A stretch of DNA of 64,000 nt, from assembly GCF_030409055.1 (NCBI RefSeq), contig NZ_CP116619.1, positions 4,164,628 through 4,228,627 of the forward strand. The letters are read 5' to 3'. The translations under genes were made by a program, and so were the position numbers. This DNA is from Trichocoleus desertorum NBK24 (GTDB lineage: Bacteria > Cyanobacteriota > Cyanobacteriia > FACHB-46). Positions 1 to 9,745 of the stretch are shown piece by piece; the first letter of the stretch is position 1; every line of letters starts with the position of its first letter. Under the pieces are notes generated by a model. That model ran no database searches. It was not told the origin of the DNA and saw only the letters and a list, made by a program, of their open reading frames with translations.

Positions 1-17
1 GTGCCCCCAAGGTTCGG
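1..17. repeat. End of a dispersed ~70-bp repeat (copy C, cut by window edge)
   Basis: The first 17 bases match the last part of the repeat copies at 3965-4033 and 43146-43215 (15 of 17 identical to the 3965 copy, ending in AAGGYTCGG). The rest of the copy would lie to the left of the window. Confidence 0.5.
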
Positions 18-160
18 GCCGTAGATGTAGCATTCATCTCAAAAGCACCCAATCTCAAAAAATTCCAAACCGCTAGATATAACGAGACTTTCCTGAAAAA
101 ATAAGCTTCGTAGCGGATAAACAAAACAGATCTTGCAGGGGCCAAGGTAGAAAACAGAAC

Positions 161-445
161 ATGAAATTGATTTTGTACAGTAAACCTGGTTGCCACTTAT
201 GCGAAGGATTGCAGGAAAAGCTAGCTCAAATTCAAAACTTAAAGATTGACCTAGAAATTCGTGACATTACCACCCGTAACGACTGGTTTCAGGCTTACCA
301 GTACGAAATCCCTGTCCTTTTGCGAGTGAATCCCCAACCAACAGGCGAAGTCGAAGAACTATTACCTCGTCCTTCACCCAGAGCTAGCGTTACCCAGTTG
401 GAACAAATGCTACAGAAATATTGGCTAGCAGATCAGTCAGAATAG
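161..445 (+). CDS. Glutaredoxin-like / thioredoxin-fold protein
   Basis: A 94-residue protein of the glutaredoxin-like DUF836 type. It opens with a beta strand followed by a redox CxxC motif (KPGCHLCEG, Cys 11 and 14), then a cis-Pro-like segment (EIPVLLRV) as expected of a thioredoxin fold. The likely role is small thiol-disulfide exchange in the cytosol; the substrate is unknown. It ends 31 bp before murE on the same strand, so the two may be co-transcribed. The family call is firm; the biological role is not. Confidence 0.85.
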   Translation: MKLILYSKPGCHLCEGLQEKLAQIQNLKIDLEIRDITTRNDWFQAYQYEIPVLLRVNPQPTGEVEELLPRPSPRASVTQLEQMLQKYWLADQSE

Positions 446-476
446 GCGCAGGATGTGCGTGTGAGGAGTTGCTGAC

Positions 477-1967
477 ATGAAACTACGAGAATTATTAGCA
501 GCAGTACCAGGCGTAACACAACCGCCCAGTCATGCCGCCTTGGAATCCGAAGTGAAAGGGTTAACCACCAACTCTCTCGCTTGCCAACCCGGAGATTTAT
601 TTATCGGCATGCCCGGAACCCGTGTCGATGGTGGCGAATTTTGGCCCAGTGCGATCGCCTCTGGTGCCGTAGCAGCTTTGGTTTCATCCACTGCTGCCCA
701 GAAACGACCCCACACTGAATCAGAAGATGCTTGTGTGATTCCTGCTGCCGATATGGTGCAAGCTTGTGCCCAAGTAGCCGCTGCCTTCTACGACTACCCC
801 GCCCAAAAGCTGCAACTGGTCGGCGTTACAGGTACCAACGGCAAAACCACCACCACCCATCTGATCGAATTCCTGCTTAACCAAGCAAATCCCTCCACGG
901 CTTTATTCGGCACGCTCTATGCTCGCTGGCCTGGTTATCAGAAAACCGCAGCCCACACCACCCCCTTCGCGATCGATTTACAACAAAACCTAGCAGCAGC
1001 AGTGGCAGCAGGCTGCGAATATGGCGTGATGGAAGTTAGCTCTCATGCGCTGGCTCAAGGTCGAGTGTTGGGTTGTGGCTTTGAAGTGGCTGTCTTCACC
1101 AACCTCACCCAAGACCACCTAGACTACCACCGCGACTTAGAAGATTACTTTGCTGCAAAAGCTCTCCTGTTTAGCCCTGCCTACCTCACGGGCCGAGCCA
1201 TCATCAACCTTGACGATGCTTATGGGCGGCGCTTAATTGATCAGCTACCAGCAGAGCAGGTATGGAGTTACAGCACCCAAGACTCCAGTGCTGACTTATG
1301 GACAAGCGACCTCACCTACGAATCCAACGGAGTCAGCGGTACACTGCACACCCCTAAAGGAGCGATCGCCTTCCTATCACCCCTGGTAGGCCAATTTAAC
1401 TTAGCCAATTTACTCGCTGCGGTTGGCACGGCGCTTCATCTGGGTCTAGACTTACCCGCCCTTGTCGCTGCTTTACCTCAGTTCTCTGGGGTGCCCGGAC
1501 GGATGGAGCGAGTCCAAATCAACGCTAACCAAGACATTAGCGTGATCGTGGATTATGCCCACACCCCAGACAGCTTAGAAAATCTGCTTAAAGCGGCTCG
1601 GCCCTTCATCAAAGAACGCATGATTTGTGTGTTTGGTTGTGGTGGCGATCGCGATCGCACCAAGCGGCCTCAAATGGGCAAAATTGCCGCCGATCTCGCC
1701 GATCTCGCCATCGTCACTTCCGACAACCCCCGCACCGAAGACCCAGAGCGGATTTTGCAAGACATTCTGGCTGGCATTCCCGCTAGCGTGAACCCACTAG
1801 TGATTTGCGATCGCGCCGAAGCCATCCGCACCGCCATTCTGGAAGCCAAACCCGGAGATGGGGTGCTAATTGCAGGTAAGGGCCACGAAGATTACCAGAT
1901 CTTAGGCACCGAGAAGATTCACTTTGACGATCGCGAACAAGCCAGAGCCGCTTTAGAATTGCGCTAA
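477..1967 (+). CDS. murE: UDP-N-acetylmuramoyl-L-alanyl-D-glutamate--2,6-diaminopimelate ligase
   Basis: This 496-residue Mur ligase adds meso-diaminopimelate to the peptidoglycan precursor UDP-MurNAc-L-Ala-D-Glu in the cytosol, using ATP. The order is an N-terminal UMAG-binding domain, the P-loop GVTGTNGKTTTTHL near residues 116-129, a central domain with FTNLTQDHLDYH, and a C-terminal domain with DNPRTEDP, the signature for diaminopimelate rather than lysine. The length is normal. The ATG follows the thioredoxin-fold gene by 31 bp. A strong hairpin terminator lies about 60 bp after the stop. Confidence 0.97.
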   Translation: MKLRELLAAVPGVTQPPSHAALESEVKGLTTNSLACQPGDLFIGMPGTRVDGGEFWPSAIASGAVAALVSSTAAQKRPHTESEDACVIPAADMVQACAQVAAAFYDYPAQKLQLVGVTGTNGKTTTTHLIEFLLNQANPSTALFGTLYARWPGYQKTAAHTTPFAIDLQQNLAAAVAAGCEYGVMEVSSHALAQGRVLGCGFEVAVFTNLTQDHLDYHRDLEDYFAAKALLFSPAYLTGRAIINLDDAYGRRLIDQLPAEQVWSYSTQDSSADLWTSDLTYESNGVSGTLHTPKGAIAFLSPLVGQFNLANLLAAVGTALHLGLDLPALVAALPQFSGVPGRMERVQINANQDISVIVDYAHTPDSLENLLKAARPFIKERMICVFGCGGDRDRTKRPQMGKIAADLADLAIVTSDNPRTEDPERILQDILAGIPASVNPLVICDRAEAIRTAILEAKPGDGVLIAGKGHEDYQILGTEKIHFDDREQARAALELR

Positions 1968-2025
1968 CAGCAGAAGTTCAAGCGTTGTAATTGAGCGATC
2001 GCCTTGAGATTGCCAAGAGTATTTT

Positions 2026-2057
2026 TAGAGGGTGTTTCGCGAAAGCCCCTCTATTTT
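2026..2057 (+). terminator. Rho-independent terminator after murE
   Basis: A stem TAGAGGG/CCCCTCTA closes over a loop containing TTTCGCGAAA and is followed directly by TTTTT. It sits downstream of the murE stop and ahead of the next gene on the same strand. Confidence 0.75.
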
Positions 2058-2223
2058 TGTGCTCATTGACCACCCTAGTTTTCATCTCGATCCTGAGAAA
2101 TGTTGCGAAAGACTGCAAGTGGGTGGCAATTTTTGCGAATAGTCAGTAGATCTGAAAGGAGACCTGGATTCAGTCCAATCACCTAGGTTGGGTGTTAAGC
2201 TGCTGTCACTTTCTTCATACCCC

Positions 2224-3843
2224 ATGAGCTCATCTATCACTCAAGACGTTTCGCTCTACGAACTTGCCCTTCAGTCGGAAGAGTCCCCCGTCCCTCTGCA
2301 AGTGAGCCCTGCGACTCTCAAATCTATTGTGAGTTCTGCGATTGACGTTCTGATCGAGCAAAAACTGCCAGCCACCCTTTGGATCAAGCTACCCCGCGAC
2401 GACGTTTGGCAAGCCGAAATCAAACGTTATTGCGAATCAGCCCAGGTTCCTCATACCCTGTATCTCTTCAAAACGTCTAAAGATGAAGCCCTGAGTGTCA
2501 CTTCTGCGATCGCCAATGGGCAGGGAGAAGGCTATCCTAACCAAGACTTGCTGAAGAATGCTGAGGATGTCGCAGATTTTTCCGCTGTTTCCCACTCATC
2601 TTCGGCCTTAGTCACCTTTCAGCTAGCCGCCGAAAGTCAGCTAAAACGAGAATATTTCTTATTTTTTCTGTCACCCCAATTTTCGGGTTTAGTCTTGGCG
2701 CATCGGCCTCGATCCTTGAGGCCCAGTAAAGCAGACATAGCCGCTAACCCTACCACTAAAACTGGAGCTGCCGAAAAAGCAACCGGAGAAGAAGAGGGTT
2801 TAGAGAAGAAACAACCCCTTTTAGCCTGTTGCTCCTTTAACCCAACCACCCTGCAACAAGTTTTCGCAGGCATTAAGCAAGCCGTGACCGCGACTCAAAC
2901 TCTGCACTCCGAGTCCGCGATCGCTGCCTCTCAACTAGTCGGTAGCTGGGATCAACTCTTGCAGCAAGGACTCGCTCAGCCAGCAGACCCCAATCTATTC
3001 AGCCGTTTCCTCACCAAACAAGTCCAACGCCAAGAAGAAATTTGGCATCGCTCCACAATTTACCGCAAGCAAGCCGAATCTGCCGAAGCCCTGCAAGTGC
3101 AAAACGAAGAACTGCTCAATGCCTTGCGACTCAAAGACGAATTTCTCAGCACCGTTGGTCATGAACTCCGCACCCCTCTGACCAACATGAAAACCGCTCT
3201 GACCCTACTCAACTCCCCCAGCCTCAAACCCGCTCAGCGACAACGCTACATGCAGGTTTTTAGTACAGAGTGCGATCGCCAAGGCTCTTTAATTGCCAGC
3301 CTGCTCGACCTCATGCAACTCGATCGCGAAATTGAAAACTCCACCATGCAGCCCGTTTCGCTCGCCGAAATCGTGCCCGGAGTCGTTAGCACCTACCAAC
3401 CCCTAGCCCAAGAAAAAGGCATCATGCTGGCTTACACCGTGCCAGAAGAATTGCCTCCCGTCTCCTGCCTCAGCGCTTGGCTCAAGCAAATTGTGATTAA
3501 CCTGCTGCACAACGGCATCAAATTCACCCCCAAATCAGGCCAGGTTTGGGTTCGAGCCAAACAACAGGGCGACTACATCCAGCTAGAATTCCGCGACACA
3601 GGCATCGGCATCCCCACCAGCGAAATCCCCAAAATCTTCGATCGCTTCTACCGCGCTCGCCACGTCGCTGGAGAAGACCCCGGTGGTGCAGGCTTGGGCC
3701 TCACTATTGTCCAGCAAATCCTCCTCCGTTGCGGCGGTTCCGTCTCCGTCAAAAGTAAACTCAGCGAAGGCTCAACCTTCAACGTCCTCTTGCCCATTTA
3801 TAGAGCACCTGTGGAAGGAGGAAAGATGAGGGATGAAGGATGA
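2224..3843 (+). CDS. Sensor histidine kinase with DICT-like N-terminal sensory region
   Basis: This is a soluble sensor kinase of about 539 residues. An N-terminal ~260-residue region contains the segment FFLSPQFSGLVLAHRPR and resembles DICT-type sensory domains. A helical linker leads to a HisKA domain (GHELRTPL, His about 313) and a complete HATPase_c with N box (INLLHNGIKF), G1 box (DTGIGIP) and G2 box (GAGLGLTIV). No membrane segment is seen, so the signal is probably cytosolic. A TTG start at 2188 is possible, but the ATG at 2224 begins a more typical N-terminus. No response regulator is adjacent. It converges with the related kinase at 4055-5695. Confidence 0.85.
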   Translation: MSSSITQDVSLYELALQSEESPVPLQVSPATLKSIVSSAIDVLIEQKLPATLWIKLPRDDVWQAEIKRYCESAQVPHTLYLFKTSKDEALSVTSAIANGQGEGYPNQDLLKNAEDVADFSAVSHSSSALVTFQLAAESQLKREYFLFFLSPQFSGLVLAHRPRSLRPSKADIAANPTTKTGAAEKATGEEEGLEKKQPLLACCSFNPTTLQQVFAGIKQAVTATQTLHSESAIAASQLVGSWDQLLQQGLAQPADPNLFSRFLTKQVQRQEEIWHRSTIYRKQAESAEALQVQNEELLNALRLKDEFLSTVGHELRTPLTNMKTALTLLNSPSLKPAQRQRYMQVFSTECDRQGSLIASLLDLMQLDREIENSTMQPVSLAEIVPGVVSTYQPLAQEKGIMLAYTVPEELPPVSCLSAWLKQIVINLLHNGIKFTPKSGQVWVRAKQQGDYIQLEFRDTGIGIPTSEIPKIFDRFYRARHVAGEDPGGAGLGLTIVQQILLRCGGSVSVKSKLSEGSTFNVLLPIYRAPVEGGKMRDEG

Positions 3844-3964
3844 AAGAGGAGTTAGGAAGTGAGAAGAGAGGAGTGAGGGGTGAGGAGTTGCGAACCAAAA
3901 GCCAATAGCTACCCACCAAAAGCTACCAAAACCCAAGACTTGAAACACCCACACTCAGCTTCGT

Positions 3965-4033
3965 CTGGAGGGAGTCTGAGGGACGCAGCCGTCCTTCAAC
4001 GGGGGTTTGGGGGCGAGTGACCCCAAGGCTCGG
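3965..4033. repeat. Dispersed ~70-bp repeat, copy A
   Basis: The copy starts CTGGAGGGAGTCTGAGGGAC, runs through a short hairpin (GGACG-CAGC-CGTCC) and G-runs, and ends CCCCAAGGCTCGG. A second copy, about 80-85% identical by eye, lies at 43146-43215, and a third begins the window. It sits between the 3' ends of two convergent genes. Confidence 0.8.
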
Positions 4034-4054
4034 ATTTCATCCGAAAGTGATCGC

Positions 4055-5695
4055 CTACGAATGACTCACCTCCAAAGGCAAGAAAATCGTCATTACCTCC
4101 CCTTGTTGCGGCTTCTCTCGCACAATCAACTTGCCACCCAAAGCTTGAAACAAATTCTTCGTCACACCCAAACTCAAACTTAAGCTACCCGTCTCAGGCT
4201 GGAACATCAGTAACTGTCCAATCGACTTCAAAGCCGATCGCGCTGAATGACTCGGATGAGTGGATGGGTCAGCCTGCGGTTGCAACTCAGACTGCATTTG
4301 TAGCTTCAACTGGCTTCCCGCCAACATCACCTGCACCTGGATATGGCTACCACCAGGCAAATTGCGAGTAAATCGCTCAATTAAGCTAGTCAGAGCCTGA
4401 TCCAACATCGTCGGATCGCTCACCACCATCGGCATTTTTTGGGGCAGTAACACCTTCAACGTGAGACTTCGCAAGCTCGCTTGCTTTTCCCAACGGGGAA
4501 TACTTTGCTGTAACACCTGATCAATAGAAGTTGAAGCTAAGGCTACCGGAGAACGCTTCACTGCCGACGTTTCCAACTCAACTGCTCGGAAAATCAGGCC
4601 AAAGCGATCGATTTGTTCATTACACTCGCGATCAATAATTTCTAACCGCTTCAACACTTCAGGCGCTAAATCTTTACGCTTTAACAACAGCCGAGTCAAG
4701 GTGCGGATCGTCGTCAGCGGCGTCCGTACTTCATGAGCGATCGCCTGCAACAACTCCACATCCAAATTACTCTTCGGCTCTGCCATCGTGTCAGCAGGAG
4801 CATAAACTTCTGAAGGCATTGCCTTAGCTGTAGCGCTAGCTATTGCCAACTCAGGAAATGGCTCTACAACCAAATGACTTGTTTCCGAGTTAAAGGTGTG
4901 AGTATCTAAACGAGAGGAACCTAAAGCTTCCGCTTCTAAGTCGATCGGGTCTGGTAAATGTTGCAGCAGTAGCTGACTAAACTGCATTACCGTTTTGTAA
5001 TCCGGGGCTGTGGGCGCAAACTCAGCTACCAAAGCATCCAGGCGTTCCACTTGGTGAGGGCTAGTAAGCAAAGCACGAGGCCGTAGCGATCGCCAAGCAC
5101 TTTGCACCACCTCTGGGTCAAAAGAAAAACTGAAAGCGGGTTCCCCCCTTGCCTTTTCTCCCAAGACCATCACTAAGCTAAAGGCTGAGGTTAAAACCAA
5201 ACAAAATTGTTCTGCCGCCAAAGGATCACCAGGCAACACAGGCAAGGCAGGAGTAGTTTCCAGAACCTCAGATATCTCTTTACTTACCTCTTTACTTGAT
5301 GAAGCGGGCGGTAGTTGAAATGGCATCCAAGCAAAGGCATCTAAAGCTTTAGGCGTAAACACCCAAGACGCTAGACAGGCATTGAGGCTGGGTTGCGTCA
5401 AGATGCAGGATGGCCCTGCGAGAATTAATCCTTGCTTGGCTTTGAGAGCTGAACGCTGCTTGCAGGCAAACTGAGCTGTTGCTACAGGTTCTGCTCCTTG
5501 TGGCAAGGTCACTTCCAATAAAACATTTAGGGCCGCGATCGCTCCCCACCACTCCCGCTCGGCTCGCACTCGTTGTCGCGCGATCGACACATGGTTTGTG
5601 TCTATTTCAACAGCCGATGCAGCCCCATGAGTGGCTCCGTTTGAGGTGCCCTGGGCTAATACTTCACTTAAGCTTGGCAGTAACCACTGATGCAC
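4055..5695 (-). CDS. Sensor-kinase-like protein with degenerate ATPase domain
   Basis: This 546-residue protein has an N-terminal region that includes FCLVLTSAFSLVMVLGE, similar in pattern to the kinase at 2224-3843, followed by a normal HisKA H box (AHEVRTPLTTIRTL, His about 321). The C-terminal region keeps the overall shape of a HATPase domain and a final GGKLIVREKPQQGEVMTIFL strand, but I see no N-box asparagine motif, no DxGxG and no GxGLGL. Autokinase activity is therefore doubtful; it may act as a pseudo-kinase or dimer partner. Cyanobacteria do carry conserved proteins of this type, so it need not be decaying. Confidence 0.75.
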   Translation of the reverse strand: MHQWLLPSLSEVLAQGTSNGATHGAASAVEIDTNHVSIARQRVRAEREWWGAIAALNVLLEVTLPQGAEPVATAQFACKQRSALKAKQGLILAGPSCILTQPSLNACLASWVFTPKALDAFAWMPFQLPPASSSKEVSKEISEVLETTPALPVLPGDPLAAEQFCLVLTSAFSLVMVLGEKARGEPAFSFSFDPEVVQSAWRSLRPRALLTSPHQVERLDALVAEFAPTAPDYKTVMQFSQLLLQHLPDPIDLEAEALGSSRLDTHTFNSETSHLVVEPFPELAIASATAKAMPSEVYAPADTMAEPKSNLDVELLQAIAHEVRTPLTTIRTLTRLLLKRKDLAPEVLKRLEIIDRECNEQIDRFGLIFRAVELETSAVKRSPVALASTSIDQVLQQSIPRWEKQASLRSLTLKVLLPQKMPMVVSDPTMLDQALTSLIERFTRNLPGGSHIQVQVMLAGSQLKLQMQSELQPQADPSTHPSHSARSALKSIGQLLMFQPETGSLSLSLGVTKNLFQALGGKLIVREKPQQGEVMTIFLPLEVSHS

Positions 5696-6004
5696 AACTC
5701 TAGCCCCCCAATGCAGTCGCTCGTCATGGCATCGAGACTGCGAATCCTGCTTAATTTCACTTCATCTAGTACCAGGTTATCGGCATCAGCCAATCCAAGC
5801 TAGGCGTAGAACCGAACTCTAAGGTGTCAATCTCCGTTGCTCTTAGAGGTTTGCTTAGGGTTTTGCCTAGAGTCTTGGTTGAGCTAGGGGTTCTGGCTGC
5901 ACCCAGGCAGATCGCCTGACTGGAAACTGACAGCCGCAAGAGAGTGGCAGCCTTGCTCCAATTAACTGCAAAATGGAAGTTAGTTTACCCAAACCCTGTC
6001 CATC
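5696..6004. other. Intergenic, divergent promoters expected
   Basis: About 309 bp between two divergent genes. I see no ORF, RNA gene or convincing operator; it must hold the promoters of the kinase-like gene and tldD. Confidence 0.5.
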
Positions 6005-7411
6005 ATGCCGACCTTGCTCACAGATGCCAAAAGCTTACTTTCCGACCTGGTTGCTCGCTACCGTTCCCAGGTGGATTATCTTGCCATTCGCCTAGAAGAG
6101 GCCGAAGGCACTGATATCTTGTTGCGGGGAGACAAGATCGAAAGCTTGAGTGAGGGCATTTCGATTGGTGGACAAGTAAGAGCTTGTCATAAAGGCGGTT
6201 GGGGATTTGCTAGCTTTAATCGGCTTTCCACACTCGCAGAGCGGATTGAAGAAGCGATCGCTGCTGCCTGGATGGTGGGAGATGAAGAAACGATCTTAGC
6301 GCCGATTACTCCCATTCAAGACACTTGTATTTTGCCGCTGACGGGTCAAGATCCACGCCACGTTTCCTTAGACCAGAAGAAGAATTTGTGTGATTACTAC
6401 GCAGGTCTATTGCGCTCTGTTGATCCGCAAATTACGACAATTTCTGTGCGCTACGGAGACAGCGCTCAGCGCATCCTCTTTGCTACGTCCGAAGGCACCC
6501 TGATTGAACAGTCCTGGGTGGATATGGAGATGCGCTTTGCTGCCACAGCCCGCAATGGTGAAACCGTACAAACTGGACGAGAGACTACTGGTTCTCGGCG
6601 TGGCTACGAAGATTTGTTAGGGCTAGATGATCAGGTTCGCAGTGCCGCTCAGAGAGCAGTCGATGCTTTGGTGCTGCAACCCGTCAAAGGCGGCACCTAT
6701 ACCGTTGTGATTGACCCGATTCTCTCAGGCTTATTTGTCCACGAAGCCTTTGGGCATCTATCCGAAGCGGACATGGCTTACGAGAATCCAGACATTTTGG
6801 AAGTCATGACCTTGGGACGGCGGTTCGGTTCTCCAGAGCTACAAATCTTTGACGGAGCTAAGCCACCCGGACATCGCGGTAGCTATTTCTACGACGACGA
6901 AGGCACCCCAGCCACCACCACTCAATTGATTCAAGACGGTGTGTTGGTTGGGCGGTTGCACTCCCGTGAAACGGCTGGCAAGTTAGGTGAAGCTCCCACG
7001 GGGAATGCTCGTTGTCTTAACTACCACTATCCTCCGATTGTCCGCATGACCAATACCTGGATTGAGCGCGGTAAAACGCCCGTTGCTGACCTATTTCAAA
7101 ACATCAAAGAAGGTGTTTATGCTCGCAATTGGCTGGGTGGTATGACCAATGGAGAAATGTTTACGTTCACGGCAGGGGAAGCATGGATGATTCGCAATGG
7201 CGCGATCGCGGAGCCTGTTAGGGATGTAACTCTTTCGGGTAACGTGTTCACGACGCTAGCCGATATTGAAGCGATCGGAGATGACTTTTACTGGGATGAG
7301 TCAGGTGGCTGTGGCAAAGGTGGACAAGGTGGTTTACCTGTCGGTTGTGGTGGCCCTAGCCTGCGTTTACGTAATGTTGTAGTGGGTGGCGAAGCAGTAG
7401 AAGACGAGTAG
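6005..7411 (+). CDS. TldD/PmbA-family metalloprotease
   Basis: This 468-residue member of the TldD/PmbA (peptidase U62) family acts, in characterised relatives, as a zinc protease on modified or unfolded peptides in the cytosol, usually as a TldD-TldE heterodimer. The catalytic HExxxH motif is present (HEAFGHLSEAD, about residues 246-256), placing it on the active TldD side rather than the TldE side. The C-terminus carries the family glycine-rich segment (GGCGKGGQGGLPVGCGGPS) ahead of the last strand. No PmbA partner is found in this window. The ATG at 6005 gives a full-length family member. Confidence 0.93.
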   Translation: MPTLLTDAKSLLSDLVARYRSQVDYLAIRLEEAEGTDILLRGDKIESLSEGISIGGQVRACHKGGWGFASFNRLSTLAERIEEAIAAAWMVGDEETILAPITPIQDTCILPLTGQDPRHVSLDQKKNLCDYYAGLLRSVDPQITTISVRYGDSAQRILFATSEGTLIEQSWVDMEMRFAATARNGETVQTGRETTGSRRGYEDLLGLDDQVRSAAQRAVDALVLQPVKGGTYTVVIDPILSGLFVHEAFGHLSEADMAYENPDILEVMTLGRRFGSPELQIFDGAKPPGHRGSYFYDDEGTPATTTQLIQDGVLVGRLHSRETAGKLGEAPTGNARCLNYHYPPIVRMTNTWIERGKTPVADLFQNIKEGVYARNWLGGMTNGEMFTFTAGEAWMIRNGAIAEPVRDVTLSGNVFTTLADIEAIGDDFYWDESGGCGKGGQGGLPVGCGGPSLRLRNVVVGGEAVEDE

Positions 7412-7454
7412 CCCATTTTCATTGGTTTAACGCTCTAGGTTTTAGGCTATAGGA

Positions 7455-8225
7455 TTAGCACTCTAGATTTTCTCTGAGCTGCTTGCTTGAAGCATTCGTT
7501 TCTATATCTGCGTTTGCCTGAGGGTGCGCGATCGCCCGATCCACTTGCATTAGCAGCTTCTCCAGAGTAGAAGTGTTATCTAGCACCACATCGGCACAGG
7601 CCACTTTTTTCTCAATCGCCATTTGGCTGTCGATTCTAGCCTGCACCTGCTCCAGACTCAGGCGATCGCCTTCTGGGGCAGTTTTGGCATCTCGCTGCAA
7701 CAAGCGCTCAATCTGCTGATCTACCGCACACCGAATCACCCACACTTCAGTGACCAGATCGGTCATGCGGGCTTCAAATAGCAAAGGCACCACCAAAACC
7801 ACGGTGGGATAAGTTGCCGCAGGCAGAGCTTGCAACTGCGACTCCATGCGATCGCGCACATAAGGATGAATTCGCTGTTCCAACCACAGCCGCTCCGAAG
7901 GGCTGTTAAAGATGATCTTGCCTAAACGCCGACGATCTAGCTCTCCATGAGCCAAGAGAATGCCAACCCCATAGCGCTCAACAATTTCTAAAAATACAGT
8001 CGAGTTCGGTCCCACTGCCTCTCTGGCGTACAAGTCAGCATCTAAGATTGGCAAATGATAAGTAGAAGCTAAATAGTTGGAGACCGTTGTCTTGCCCATG
8101 CCAATTCCCCCCGTTAAACCAATCACGCGCTGAGTGGGTTTCAGGGGTTGGAAAACTTCTGTCTGTGTCCCTTCACGCTTTTTAGGGGGGCGCTGTTCAC
8201 GAAGGGTATTTAAGCTTTGAGTCAT
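7455..8225 (-). CDS. coaE: Dephospho-CoA kinase
   Basis: CoaE phosphorylates dephospho-CoA with ATP in the last step of coenzyme A synthesis. The P-loop GLTGGIGMGKTT is clear, and the DAD segment and the HPYVRDRM lid region follow as in the family. The core enzyme is about 200 residues; the frame stays open upstream to 8324, giving an implausible extension. The ATG at 8225 still leaves about 35 residues before the P-loop strand. The gene lies just downstream of hrcA on the same strand and may share its transcript. Confidence 0.93.
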   Translation of the reverse strand: MTQSLNTLREQRPPKKREGTQTEVFQPLKPTQRVIGLTGGIGMGKTTVSNYLASTYHLPILDADLYAREAVGPNSTVFLEIVERYGVGILLAHGELDRRRLGKIIFNSPSERLWLEQRIHPYVRDRMESQLQALPAATYPTVVLVVPLLFEARMTDLVTEVWVIRCAVDQQIERLLQRDAKTAPEGDRLSLEQVQARIDSQMAIEKKVACADVVLDNTSTLEKLLMQVDRAIAHPQANADIETNASSKQLRENLEC

Positions 8226-8339
8226 ATTCGTGAACTCATCATGTGCCTCAAACGATCGATGAAAACCGTGGCTCAGTTCATCGATACTTGAAGAAATTTT
8301 AACAAGCTGACTGACCGAAACCAATAATGCCCTGATGAA

Positions 8340-9434
8340 TCAGCTTAAAGTTTCAGAGAGGAAATCAGCGGCGGCTTCCACCATCGCGATCGCATTTTCA
8401 TACACCATCCGGGTTGGCCCCAGCACCCCAACACTGCCAACGGGAACTACACCTCGGCGGTAGGTTGCAGAAATCAGGGTACAGGCGCGAATAGGCTCTA
8501 ATGGGTTTTCAGCGCCGATCCGGACTGTAGCCCGCTTGCCTGGTTGGTCAGAGTCAGAATATTCAAAAATTAAAGGCCAGAGTTGATCTTGTTCTTCTTC
8601 CAACAGGTGGATTATGGTCTGAACTTGCTGCAATTCAGAAAATTCTGGATGGCGCAAGACCTCAGACACCCCACTCACCACGATTTGAGTAGCTCTAGGC
8701 GACTGAGTTCGTCGCATTAAATCAGCCAGTGAAGCCCGCAAGGTATCGGCGTATTGGTCAAATTCTCGCCCTAGCTCACTCCAGTCTAGGAGCGGTAAGT
8801 CGGCAAGCGATCGCCCCCGCAGGTGATGGTTTAAGAAGTTGGACAAAATCTGCAACTCCCGCTCCACTAGCTCAGGATCGCTGGAGCGATCGGCTTGGTC
8901 TTGCTCAGCATTGACTTGCGGTAGTTCCATCAAAACCGACTGAGTTTCATAGGCATCTGTGACCACAATCAGCATCACTTGCCTCGGTTCAATCTGCACA
9001 ATTTGTAAATGGCGCAGGCGAGCCATCGTCGTCTGAGGCATGGTAATCAAAGTCACATAGCCGCTAAGAGCTGCCAGGATTTGAGCTGCCCCCCGCAGCA
9101 AGGCTTCAAAGCTCCAGCTATCCAAATTCAAGCGATCGCTCAGCAGTTGATCGACTCGTTGCGCTAGAGTTTCAGACGGAGTAATCAATTGATCGACATA
9201 AATGCGGTAGCCAGAATCCGAAGGCACTCGCCCTGCGGAAGTATGAGGTTGATACAACAATCCAGCTTTTTCTAAGTAACCCATCGCATTCCGGATGGTG
9301 GCTGGACTCACACTCAAGTTGTACTCTTCTACCAAAGCTTTTGAACCCACTGGCTCCGCAGTTGCAATATAGTGACGCACGGTGGCCCAAAGAACCCTTT
9401 GCTGTCGCTCGGTGAGATTCACTTGTACAGACAT
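8340..9434 (-). CDS. hrcA: Heat-inducible transcription repressor HrcA
   Basis: HrcA represses class I heat-shock genes by binding CIRCE operators, with its activity tuned by GroEL. The 364-residue protein begins with a winged-helix domain ([39 protein letters not shown]), followed by the GAF-like region and ending with the family segment [20 protein letters not shown]. The length is normal. It sits immediately upstream of coaE; no chaperone gene or full CIRCE element is present in the window, so its targets are elsewhere. Confidence 0.95.
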   Translation of the reverse strand: MSVQVNLTERQQRVLWATVRHYIATAEPVGSKALVEEYNLSVSPATIRNAMGYLEKAGLLYQPHTSAGRVPSDSGYRIYVDQLITPSETLAQRVDQLLSDRLNLDSWSFEALLRGAAQILAALSGYVTLITMPQTTMARLRHLQIVQIEPRQVMLIVVTDAYETQSVLMELPQVNAEQDQADRSSDPELVERELQILSNFLNHHLRGRSLADLPLLDWSELGREFDQYADTLRASLADLMRRTQSPRATQIVVSGVSEVLRHPEFSELQQVQTIIHLLEEEQDQLWPLIFEYSDSDQPGKRATVRIGAENPLEPIRACTLISATYRRGVVPVGSVGVLGPTRMVYENAIAMVEAAADFLSETLS

Positions 9435-9745
9435 GAGATTGGTAGCTGAATTTAACTGAGCTTTGTAAAGATTGAAAGAAGATCAATGATTGTGAGGTCT
9501 ATAAACTTTGGATGTAACTGGGATGCAACCAAGATAGCAGATGCCTTATTGTCCCTTTTGGGTTGCTGCGTTAGGAGTAACAAAAGTAACCATCTGCCTG
9601 AGATCCCCAAAGTACTTAGTAGCTGCGATCCCCTTAAGCTTCTATTCAGTGACTATAGTCTATTAGTCTTCAATTCGGAATCTTAGGTTCCTCGGCAGGT
9701 AGTTGCAAGGTCATAGCTAGCACAAGTAATGGGGAGCAACAACGA
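9435..9745. other. Intergenic, no gene seen
   Basis: About 311 bp upstream of hrcA and downstream of the rhodanese gene. A 66-codon open frame on the plus strand has no family resemblance and no ribosome binding site, so I do not call it. Confidence 0.45.

Noticed and set aside
7454..7462. TTAGCACTC, half of a CIRCE operator, near coaE and hrcA
   Set aside because: The inverted partner GAGTGCTAA is missing at the required 9-bp spacing and the site lies at the 3' end of coaE.
9486..9686. 66-codon plus-strand frame upstream of hrcA
   Set aside because: No ribosome binding site, no family resemblance, and it overlaps the region expected to hold the hrcA promoter.
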